DNA from: Linnemannia hyalina
Lineage: Eukaryota > Mortierellomycota > Mortierellomycetes > Mortierellales > Mortierellaceae
Direction of reading: 5' to 3'
NCBI GenBank assembly: GCA_019671135.1
Contig: JAHRHY010000009.1
Coordinates: 558,001 to 622,000, forward strand
Length of the DNA stretch: 64,000 nucleotides
Below the pieces are notes generated by a model. It was given only the letters and a program-made list of their open reading frames with translations. It searched no databases and was not told the origin of the DNA. Every line of letters starts with the position of its first letter. Within the stretch, counting starts at the first letter, position 1. A program made the translations under genes and the position numbers. This document shows positions 36,892-48,384 of the stretch, piece by piece.

Positions 36892-37526
36892 AGAGGAGAG
36901 AAGTAATTGTTGGTAGTAGGGGTATGTATGTGGAGGGTATGTGTCGACGTTGGTTCGATTATTACTGAAAGACAGGAGTGAACAAAAGATCCAACTTTTT
37001 ATGTATGAAAAAAGGTTTGATGATCAACCAACATAACTGATTTTCCTTTCTGGGAGGAGAGCAAAGATGATCGAGGGAGCTGCGTGGTGGACGCGTGTTG
37101 CTTTCGTAATGAGTTAAAAAATGACCGTGCGAAGGAAGAGGAGTAGAGAGAAGGGAGCAGGTTTTCGATCCTCCGCTATAGATGTAGTGTGATGTGTGAC
37201 GAACCGTCCATTAGGATATCAGACATGACTCATGCTGTCGGTAAGCCTAGGTCCCGTTCTTCTTTAGCACAAAGTGTATCACTCTCACATCGATCACACA
37301 CACAAAACTGGCCACAAAACAAGTACATGCATGCATGAATGCACATTTTCAAACCTTTTGTCAGTTACGCTATTCCTCCTGATGATTGTTCAATGGTCCG
37401 AACATCGGATTTATTCCAGTACCTTGGATGCCAAGATCTCTCTCTCCCTCTCTCTCTCACATTTTTTTTGGTGTTGTTTATTTCCAGTCTCATTTTGGGC
37501 TTTTTTTTGTTTGTTTCTTGTGGGTG
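36892..37526. other. Spacer between SDR copies 5 and 6
   Basis: About 640 bp with the promoter region of copy 5 (ATACATAAAAAG on the minus strand near 37000) and T-rich DNA downstream of copy 6. No gene seen. Confidence 0.5.
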
Positions 37527-38823
37527 CTACGCCTTGATCTTCACTCGGACAATGTCTTCGCTGAATGTCCACAGCTTCTCTTGGAGTTGTTCGTTTCTAG
37601 CCAGAGCAGCTAAGTAGTCGAGAAAAGGCAGTCAGACAAAAAAAATAATGAAGAGAAGTGTCAATTTCTCATTGTTCAGAACCCCACACCCCGACCCTGG
37701 AAGAAAGAAATGGTGTACCCGACTCAAAGAAAAAAGAGACTTACTTGGTTCGATCTCATTGGCAACAGGAATGAAATACTTCCCTCTCACATCTCGCTCC
37801 TCGATCTCAGGACTAGTCGCAAGGTACAACTGTGTCAACGCCGCCTCCTCCGCCGTCAACGCAACGGCCCTCTTTACAATACAATCAAACCACTCTTTCC
37901 AGCTGTCATCCTGAGGCACCAGGAATTGGGGAATGAAACCGGGGTGACAAGCATTGACATAGACATTGTAGCTTGCGACTCGACGAGCGAGGGCCTTTGC
38001 GAAGAGCACGTTCGCGAGTTTGGACCGACCGTAACGACTGAGGTCGGTCGTCTTTGTCGAGTCGTTGAGGGTGTCAAAGTCGATGCCGACGCGTGGTGGG
38101 AAAGCCTCATGGGCGATGGAGGAAATCATGACGACTCGGGAGGGTTGGGAGATCTTGAGGCGGTCGAGGAGGGTTATTGTGAAGACGAAATGGCTAGTTT
38201 GAGATGCAGGGGGATGGAAAATTGCAAATGTGAGACGTTAGCAAAGGAAACTGATCAAGGGAACCATCTGAGACCTGGACGCGTTCACTGTCTCTTGTGA
38301 GCACATTCCACTTTTCCTTCTTTCTTTCCGTTGTGTCCATTTTCTTCCTCCAATTCAAAAGAACAACAAAAAGTACGTACCCTATGTGGTTGACAGCAAA
38401 CGTGGACTCGATCCCATCAGCACTCAACTCGAACGGCACCACCCGACCCCCCGCATTACAGACCAGAATATGCAACGGCAACCCTTTCCTCAAAAACTCC
38501 TTCGCAGCCTGCTGGGTTTTGTTGACATCCATCAGATCCAACTCCAGGAACTCTAACTTTGGCGCAGTGGTCAACGACGGATACTTGGATCGGATCTCGG
38601 GGAGGGCAGAGTCGATGGCAGCAAAGGCGCGCTTTTGAGAACGACAAGCCAGGAAGACATGGGCGCCTCGACCAGCTAGGGCGACCATGGTAGTGTATCC
38701 TAGCCCGGTGTTGGCACCGGTGACGATGGCTACCTTTCCGGTCAGGTCTGGGATCTGAGCGATGGAGTATCGGTCTGGAGTGAAGTAAGTTTTCCAGAAG
38801 GCGAGCTGTGAGAACATGTTCAT
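37527..38823 (-). CDS. Short-chain dehydrogenase/reductase, array copy 6 (retinol-dehydrogenase-like)
   Basis: Joined from 38823-38381, 38193-37745 and 37609-37527; 324 aa. Cofactor motif TGANTGLG at 35-42. The NNxG motif reads CNAG (122-125), so its first Asn is Cys. Catalytic Ser 173 (VMISSIAHE), Tyr 202 and Lys 206 (YGRSK) are present. The GRGAHVFLACRSQKRA stretch, with GRG where others have AHG, is shared with pseudogene 7, which marks these two as a subclade. The C-terminus is LWTFSEDIVRVKIKA. A minus-strand ATAAATAG near 38920 may be its TATA element, about 100 bp upstream. Confidence 0.91.
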
Positions 38824-39415
38824 CCTGAAGGGGAGACGTTTGTGTTAATGTATGTGGGAGTCGGAAGGAAATGCTGTACCTGAGGATGAGGAGGGTTGGG
38901 GAACTTGGGGGTACTTCCGCTATTTATGTGCAAAAAAAATGAGATCAAGAAAAGAGAAGCAACAAACGGGATATGAAAGAGAGTTCAAAGTACAAGAATG
39001 GCCAAAGGTACCCTACCCAAGGTACAGGTCTCCAGCGGACCATTGGCGTATTTGAGGGGTGTGATGGAAGGGATCCAACCCCGGCTCGTTGGTATCTTGT
39101 TGTAACGATCAGTTGTTTATTCCTATGTTTTTCTTTCTTGCATCCCATGTTGCTATTTTTTATTGTTGCTACAGCTATGGTCATTAATTCCTTATTGCTT
39201 TTCTAGTCTCGTCTTGTTTGTTTCTTACCGTTGATTTTTGCATTTTTTCATATTGCCAACGACGACAGCAATGGATGAAATGATCGGGCGCACAGGATGC
39301 TAATGCATAACGGAAGAGGTGGGTACGGAGAACAATAAAGCAAGGGGTGCTACAATCACATGGCACAAGTGAAAAAATAATTCGAGGTGTGTGCTACTGT
39401 ATTGCTTCGCTTTTT
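38824..39415. other. Spacer right of SDR copy 6
   Basis: About 590 bp. It holds the copy 6 promoter and otherwise unremarkable AT-rich DNA with no coding similarity. Confidence 0.5.
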
Positions 39416-39480
39416 CTACACCCAAATCTTCTCGTTAACAAGGTTCTTGCCTGCATTTTCCCACGTCTCTTCCGTCTGAT
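39416..39480 (-). pseudogene. Orphan third exon of an SDR gene
   Basis: The minus strand reads QTEETWENAGKNLVNEKIWV followed by TAG. This matches the pattern of the 83-nt last exons of the array (EELQEKLWTFSENLVNEK...) but with substitutions. No exon 1 or 2 belonging to it is visible: copy 7, upstream in transcription order, has its own third exon at 39716-39798. It is probably the remnant of an eleventh copy or of a partial duplication. Confidence 0.65.
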
Positions 39481-39715
39481 GCTAAGGAACGAAGTAGAAG
39501 GATAGAAAGGTGGCTATTGTTTAGTAAGAGAGCAAACAATATCAAGAAGCGGTGTCATTTCAAAACACTCGCCGTCGCCAACAACGGATACAAAGTACAC
39601 ACTGGACTGATTTTTTCCTTGGAAAAAGACATGAACTACTGCACGCGGATGTCCCTACACTCAATATTTGAATAATGATTCAGGTGCAATGTTATCGAAA
39701 CACAACCTGCTTTTC

Positions 39716-41035
39716 CTACGCCATGACCTTCTCGCGAACAAGTTCCTCGCTGAACGTCCACAACTTTTCTTGAAGCTCTTCGTTCCTCGCCAGGACGGCT
39801 ATGTAGTAAAGAACGAAGTGATAAAGTATAACAATATGAGCTTATAGATCTCAACGGTCGACACTTCCACTTTCAACCTTAAGGATCACACTAACCGCTA
39901 CAAGAAAAATGGCCCTTCTACAATATGTAGAACATACCTGATTTGGCTTCCTTAGCAACAGGAACAAAATACCTCCCTCTCAGATCCTGTTTATCAACTT
40001 CAGGGCTCGTCGCCAGGTACAATTACGACAACGCCCCCTTCTCAGCTGTCGACCCCACAACCCTCATCACCATCGCTCCAACCCACTCCGTAAAGGTCGT
40101 TCCTTCTTGCCGGACCAAAGACGTGGCAACGACTCCCGGGTGACAAGCATTGATGTACACCTGCTCGCTGGAGAGACGTCGCGCGAGGGCCTTTGTGAAG
40201 GGAACGTTGGCGAGCTTGGAACGACCGTACCTGGTGACTTCGGTGGTCTTTGTAGGGTCTTTGAGGGTTTCGAAATCGATCCCGGCGCGTGGCGCGAAGG
40301 ACTTGTGGGCCATCGAGGAGAGCATAACGATTCGGGAGGGTTGGGAGGCCTTGAGGCGGTCGAGGAGGGCCATCATGAAGACAAAGTGGCTATTTTGTGT
40401 CATGAAGGGAGGGTGTGGAAAGGAAAAGAGAGGGGCGAAGGTGATAAGGAGATGGATAAAACACGAGCTGATAAATGGATTTAAAACTTACACGCTCATT
40501 GTCTTTGATCAACGTATTCACCCTCTTATTTTTCTTCCTGTTGTCTCCTATTCCTATCAATTATCAATACCCAATAGAACAAAAACGAGTAATAAACCCC
40601 ATGTGGTTGACCGCGAACTGAGACTCGATCCCATCAGGACTTAATTCAAACGGCACCACCATAATCCCCGAATTGCAGACCAACACATGCAATGGCAACC
40701 CCCTCTCCAAAAACCCCCTCGCGCTTTTCCTCGCCATGTGCAGACTCATCAAATTCAACTCCAAGAACTCCAGTATCGACGCGGTGATGAGAAGGGGATA
40801 TTTGGATTGGACCTCGAGGAGGGCAGAGTCGATGGCAGCAAGGGCACGATTTTGAGAACGACAGGCCAGGAAAGCATGGGCACCGCGTCCCGCTAGAGCG
40901 ACCATGGTAGCATATCTGAGTCCTGAATTGGCGCCGGTGACGATTGCGACTTTTCCGGTCAAGTCTGGGATTTGGTCATGCGAGGAGCGGCGGTTTTTGT
41001 TTGAGGTGGTGCAGGCAGAACTTGGAAATGTTGAA
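39716..41035 (-). pseudogene. SDR pseudogene 7
   Basis: Four independent lesions are visible. The start codon is lost: the sequence aligned with MFSQLAFWKT reads ISKFCLHHLK. A frame change follows before SHDQIPDLTGKV. The cofactor motif reads TGANSGLR, so the third glycine is Arg (AGA). In exon 2 an in-frame TAA replaces Gln in the conserved ALTQLYLATSPE (near 40025). Other parts are well kept: LVCNSGIMVVPFE, MLSSMAHKSF, YGRSKLANVPF, and a complete third exon with LWTFSEELVREKVMA (39798-39716). The intact relative is copy 6. The good overall preservation suggests a recent loss. Confidence 0.88.
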
Positions 41036-41218
41036 CCTGAAAAAGGAGGGGAGGGAACTACGTGTACTTTTATGTTTAGAGAATATAATAATGGAGAGGA
41101 TGGGGAATCGATGGAATGCAATGGTAGTACTGTACATGACATCTCTTCCACACCGAACATCATCCAATCTGGTGGTCGGTGTGGGATGTTCCTGTTTGCC
41201 TGCATTGATTTTTTTTCT

Positions 41219-41334
41219 TGCTTTTTCGTTTCATTCTTGCTTTTTCGTTTCATTCTTCTATCTTGTTTCCTCTTCTATCCTGTTTCCTCTTCTATCCTGT
41301 TTCCTCTTCTATCCTGTTTCCTCTTCTGTCCTGT
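41219..41334. repeat. Two nested minisatellites between pseudogenes 7 and 8
   Basis: Two near-perfect copies of a 19-bp T-rich unit (about 41219-41256) are followed by four to five copies of a 17-bp unit, TTCCTCTTCTATCCTGT (about 41254-41334). They lie in the spacer between two broken SDR copies. Confidence 0.85.
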
Positions 41335-41589
41335 TTTTTCTTGGTGCGCCTTTTTCTTGTTTGTCTTTGTCTACTTGTTTCTTGTCGTTAGCTCTTGTTT
41401 TTTCACTTTTCTGATTGTCAGCATGCATGTTGACGATTGTGTGCAGCGATGATGACTTCACAAGATGTACAGGATTGCCATGTTTTTATCAAGTGAGGGT
41501 ATGGAGACGAAAAGAACAGGATTGTGCCTGGCTGGTACGAACGCTGGCTGTGTGGCGCAGAAAAATAGCCGAGGCATATGTGAACAACC

Positions 41590-42373
41590 AACCTTCTTGA
41601 TTAGGTTCTCGCTGAAGGTCCACAGTTTCTCCTGCAACTCCACGTCTCCTCCGTACGACACTAGGAGAAAAAGGATAAGACAGAAACATAAAGGTAGGTC
41701 ATGTTTAGTAAGTGGATCAAGTAGGGTAGAGCGCCATACAAAAAGGCGCACCTTCCTCCCCAAGCAGCAACAACAGTATCAAAAAAACTTACTGGGCCGA
41801 ATCTCCTTTGCAATAGGAATAAAATACCTCCTCCTCCATTCTTCTCAAACTTCTCAAAGCTCCTCTTCTTGAACAATGCACCTTTCCTGATGGCAACCCC
41901 TCAGCCCGGATCACAAAAGCAAAAAAACACACTTAGCCCAAATGATTAACGGCAAACCGAGTCTCAATCCCATCGGCACTCAATTCAAAAAGGCGTCGCC
42001 ATGATTCTCAAGTTGTCGACAAGAATATGAAGCGGGCAAAGCCCCTTTTGCTCACAAAAGTCCTAGCAGCCCTCCCTGACATCTCTTCAAATCATTCAAA
42101 TCTAATTCCAAGAACTCCCAACTTTTGGTTCAAGATAAGTCTCCTTGATCTCTGCCCTTGGCACGCTCAATAGTGTCCTCTGTACGTTGTCGGGACCGGC
42201 AGGCAAGGGACGCCTTTGGCGGCGAGGGCGACTGGTGGTGGCGTATCCGAGTTCTGAGTTTGGCGCCAGTGGCGATGACTACTTTGTTGGTGAGGTCTGA
42301 GATTTTTGAGTAGTAGTTGTTAGGGGGGTGAAGGAGGTGTTTCCAGAAGGGCGAGTTGGGTTACGTTGTTCAT
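41590..42373 (-). pseudogene. SDR pseudogene 8, exon 2 mostly deleted
   Basis: Begins at 42373 with MNNVTQLA, then shifts frame almost at once, and many further one-base indels follow through exon 1 (to about 41935). Its last part, FELSADGIETRFAVNHLG, is still recognisable. Exon 2 survives only as its end (RYFIPIAKEIRPS, about 41850-41790); the section with the catalytic Ser, Tyr and Lys is missing. Exon 3 (about 41660-41590) reads VELQEKLWTFSENLIKK but has lost the normal stop. It is the most degraded of the full-span pseudogenes. Confidence 0.85.
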
Positions 42374-42707
42374 TCTTGGTTCTTGTTACTTTTTTTTTTT
42401 TTGTTTGTTTTGGCGATGGTTCCTTGTTGGTTGTAGAAAAATGATACTTTCCTATGTTCGTTGCATCAATCAGCTATAAGAATAATTGTAGGAGGGTAAA
42501 AAAAAGGTTCGTTCTTGAAGCAATTATGGTTCGATCGCAGGATATGGGATTACGTACACACGTTGAATGGGAGCCTGGAGGGCAATCGTGCATTTATTAA
42601 GCAGTGGTGGTGCCATGAAGGACCGATAAGAGGGAATATGAGAGAGTGAACTGAGAGTGTGTGTGTGTATGTGTGTGTGTGGAGTGGTGAGCATGGTTCG
42701 TCCTTTT
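42374..42707. other. Spacer between SDR pseudogene 8 and copy 9
   Basis: About 330 bp with a short TG/GT-rich run near 42660-42680. Probable 3' flank of copy 9; nothing coding seen. Confidence 0.5.
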
Positions 42708-44355
<1,648 letters not shown>

Positions 44356-44499
44356 GTTGGTTTTTTGTTTTCGTGAGTGTATGTGTTGATGGTTTGGTGT
44401 TGAGAAATAGAAGAATGGAGAGGGAGGAGATGTTGTTGTGTTTGCTTGACAGTCTTTGGTTTGAATGATGAAGCAAAAATATTTAACGGTGGAACATCG

Positions 44500-44506
44500 T
44501 TTTTAT
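44500..44506 (-). promoter_or_regulatory. TATA box of SDR copy 9
   Basis: TATAAAA on the minus strand about 145 bp before the ATG at 44355. Confidence 0.5.
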
Positions 44507-44919
44507 ACAAAGAAATGGAAGAATAGGGGTCCAACTCATTATGATCGATTATGCGTGCAGCCAGTGGGTGAATTAGCATGACGATTTTCAGTGCGCCAAT
44601 CAGTGATACGACGCGTCGGTGTTGCGCTCCCCTTTTTTTAAAAAAAAAGGACAATAGTACAATCCAGGCTAATGGCTATCTCTCCCTGCATGGATTGCGA
44701 AGCGAAATATAATGCATGCAGCGTGTGTGTAACCATTTACACCTTCACGTCGCAAACAATAGGAAATTCCAAAAGCAGTCGACATCGCCCTTCAGGCTTC
44801 AGCAAGATCAGATAAATAAGCAAACAGTCCAAAATCCTGCTGATAAAGGATGCAATTCCCACTTGTTTTTTGTCGTTTTTTTCTTCATTTGACCTCTACA
44901 CTCTCTCCTTTCCATTTGT
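44507..44919. other. Spacer between the SDR array and the TMEM135-like gene
   Basis: About 410 bp of AT-rich DNA marking the right border of the array. No coding feature seen. Confidence 0.5.
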
Positions 44920-47375
44920 CTAAATACCACCTCTCTCCTTCTCAATGGCAGCCAACGCGTCCTTGTCTTCAATCGCAGACTGAGGAAGAGCAGAACCATT
45001 GCTATGCTCATCTGCTTTCGTTTTGCCCTTTCCAGTATCTTCCACCGCCTGATGACCATTTCCACGACTAAGACGAGTCTTCTTGATCTCAACAATCCAA
45101 CCCAGCAACCCCTGCATACTAGGTCTAACCATCTCCCGCTTCCACCGCATACCCGTCAACAGCATCGACATCGACACCGCATACATCAGCGCCTCGCCTG
45201 TCATCTCCATCTTCCGACTCAACCGTCCCTCCATAATCCGGCTCCACATCGAGTAAATAGCACGGGGCAGAACATAAAGTGCCATCTCTGCACGTCGATG
45301 AGGCTTCTCGACCAGAACCGAGAATCCGCACATGAAGGATCCGAGGAGGGGGCCGTAGATATGGTCGACCACGTTGCTGGTGTAGCGCTTTCCTGTCAGT
45401 TTCATGGTGATCGGCATGACCTTGGACCGCCAGGTGCAAATTCCGTACCAGATGAGGGCAATATAGGTGGCGAGAAAGGCGCTGGAACGGGCGGTGGCCA
45501 TGAGTGTCGAGGAGACGGTTGCGACTGGGTTTTCCTGGAGCTTGTTAAAGAATGCTTTGGGACTCAACAATGCCGGTAAAAGATGTACAGGCAAGTAGAT
45601 CTATCGTTATGTTGGACCAGGTTGATGTGATTGGTTAGCTTATTACAACTGAGGCGACTGGTGCATCGCGAATGCCATACTTTGTCATAGACCAAGAGTC
45701 CAACTCACGCCAGTGGAGACCATGAAGCCCTGAATCCATCTGTATCCTGTGTGAACCTAGTATTTTTCAATATTAAACAATCGAGCTTTAGCTGCCTAGA
45801 ACTATTCCATTAGTAATCCTTCGTTGCACAAACGCGTAATAGAAGTTATAGGGTTGACTTACCTCACACGACTTTGTAAGGCCTTGGTGCACCACCTCAC
45901 AAGGGAGACGACTACGCAGGGCAAAGTCACCTATTTCAGAAATAAGAAATGCCCATTCCATTCCACGGAGCAAATAAAAAAACAAGACGGAGTTGGTTAG
46001 TAAGAATAATAATAAAGAAGCTGGTTACTCTCAAGCACATGAAAGTGAGGAAAAGATAACCTGGGTGCAAAATTGCATGGTAAATTAATCTGCCGGCATC
46101 CCGCGGACATTTTTTGTCTTTTCCCAATCGAGAACACATTCGATAGAGAAGGAAAGGGTGCATTGAAGGACATACCCATATGAGGATTCAATCCAATGTC
46201 TTCACAGAGGCCGGTGAGGAGGTTCTGAACATGAGGCGGGTTGACTCGCTTGAACTGAATCTCTCCTGTCCGGACGCCTCTCAAGGTCTCCAGCAATCGC
46301 TTGTCCATCCTTGCCATCTTTGTGATCCAGAATGCGTAAGGTCTATTAGGTGTAAAGTGAGTGGGTGGTTTGAAGGCAAACACATAACATTTTTGTAAGC
46401 GGAAGATCCTCTCCTTTGTGAACACAAGCGCAAGAATGAATAAAAACGCGAGTATTATGACCGAGTATGTATAACTCACCCAGGCAAGCGCTGTGGTTCA
46501 TACAACCACGAGAACATGATCTCAGTACAGGCCAACACAAAGACCGCAACGGCACCATAGGACCCCAGCCAGCGAGGTCCCCACTTGTTCTTGACGGCGA
46601 GATGGCCAAAGACATCCAGGGCTCGGACGACTGCGAAGAGCGAATAATCGATCGTGGCGTGGTTGGGTCGTTTCCGGTGCATAAAGACAATGGCGGCAGC
46701 GGACGAGAGGAACGAAGCCAACATGGTGATCCGTTGCTGCATATCCTCTGCCAAGTTGACCTTGTCTACATCCTTCATGGTCAAGTTCTTCAATGAGGAA
46801 GTACTTTGGATATCATCGATCAATGAAGGTGAAGACGAAGAAGTAGACCCCTCCTTGTCAGCCATCTGTTGCTGTTGCTGTCTGAGGTGCTGCTGGTGTT
46901 GAACATGCTGTGCAAGGGCGGCCTTCTTGATTCCCTGTGTCAAAATGATCTCCAGCAGTTTATATCCTCCCAAAGTGATCATCAACAACATGCCCATGCC
47001 ATCACGCTTGGACGAGGTTCCGTCCTTGATGACAGTCAAGAGAGTCTTGACGAGGGTGACGACGGGGTTCTGTCCCTTGGTAGTCACTTTCCGAGGGTTC
47101 ATGATAAAGCCTAGGAGGGTCTTGATGAGCTTTGGGGCGGTTGCGAAGACATAACCTACTCCGTATGACCGGATACAGACGCGGAATGCAGAGACCAGCT
47201 CTGGTGAGAGGAGGGACGTGTTGCTGTTGGTTTTGGTATGGGATGGCTTGGAGGGAGTAGGGGTGTTGTTGGTGGTTTGGTGGTGGCGAGGGCTCGCCGT
47301 TGGTGTCGGAGGTATTTGGGGCTGAGTCTGTGCCTGTGCCTGTGCAGGGCGTGTGGTATTGTCGGTTGTCTCCAT
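44920..47375 (-). CDS. TMEM135-like multi-pass membrane protein, five exons
   Basis: Joined from 47375-46480, 46342-46176, 45930-45863, 45756-45709 and 45600-44920; 619 aa, with every junction keeping frame. The N-terminus is Pro/Thr/Gln-rich and probably disordered (about 1-65). Conserved blocks are AFRVCIRSYGVGYVFATAPK, a Gly-rich hydrophobic stretch (MGMLLMITLGGYKLLEIILTQ), ADKEGSTSSSS-type linker, PYAFWITKMARMDKRLLETL, and a C-terminal part with KAFFNKLQENPVATVSSTLM, SSAFLATYIALIWYGICTWR and GPLLGSFMCGFSVLVEKPHR. The paired Gly-rich halves fit the TMEM135 family (Tim17-like repeats), which in animals is tied to peroxisomes, mitochondria and lipid or cholesterol handling. The animal protein is near 460 aa; the extra length here is the N-terminal tail, an internal Gln/Ser linker and a charged C-terminus. 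The subcellular site in this fungus is inferred only. Confidence 0.83.
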
Positions 47376-47695
47376 TGCGCCCAAGATGAATGCTTGAATG
47401 CTTGAATGAATGCAAGTAAGGTGTGATGGAAAATAAAGTAAAAAGGAGGTAAAGGGGTGAAAGTGTGGAGTCGCGAATGCGAAGGGAAGGAAGAGTAGGG
47501 AAGGAAGAGAGGAAGAAGGAGAGGGGAGAAGAAAGAACGGCGACTGGCTGAGCAATTGGAGCAGAGCAGGAAGGATCGGTCAGGGACAAGGAAGGAAGGA
47601 AGGAAGGACAAGGTAAGAAAGCGGTTCTCCTACCCCACATCTACACCCTCCCATAGTAAAACAAAGGACGCTGCTGCTTTTGTTGTTCAGGGCAG

Positions 47696-47735
<40 letters not shown>

Positions 47736-48384
47736 CACAGGTCCCGAAGTTGATTGGCTCCCTCCGGAGCTCGGTCTCGAATAAACTGTATGGCCTGATA
47801 TGCATAAAGTACTTACCCGTTTCTATTCCTTCCTCTCTACAAGAACAACAGCCGTCTTCTTTCCCATGTGAAGACCAAACAGAAAATCTGAAAGAAAAAA
47901 AAAAACGCATAGATCCATGCACGCTCGTTCTAGCTTTTGTGGCCCTTGTCAACAAGGCATCAACATACATACCATCGCTAGCCCCTTATCCAATATTCCC
48001 AGTCGATCAATCAAACCATTCCTTCATCCTTCTCACAACCCCAACAATGACGACTACCACGATCCGTACGTGTGAACATTCTGCTTGTTGTAACATGGTT
48101 ATGTAGTTTCTTCTACTCTCAACGAGAACTTTTACTTGGTACATGCCTCCTTTTTGCTACCTTTCTTTCCACATCGACCTCCGAATGATAAAAACGAATC
48201 TAGTGTGATCAACTGAACGAACCAGCATCCAGTTTCCCCGACCAAAAAAAAAAAAAAAAAAAAAAAAAAGAAAGAAAGTGGATCCTATCTATGGGGAATG
48301 TCTAGATTGAAAGAAGGCGAGCAAAAAAAATTGAAAGCCAAAGCGAGAAAACGAGGAGAGAGTGGGCTGGGTATGTGTCTCCGC
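47376..48384. other. Spacer with TMEM135 promoter and (CA)n tract
   Basis: About 1 kb: the CT-rich leader and promoter of the TMEM135-like gene, a (CA)n repeat at 47697-47732, and a poly-A run of about 25 bases near 48244-48268. No gene recognised. Confidence 0.55.
47697..47732. repeat. (CA)n microsatellite
   Basis: About 18 uninterrupted CA units. Confidence 0.92.
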
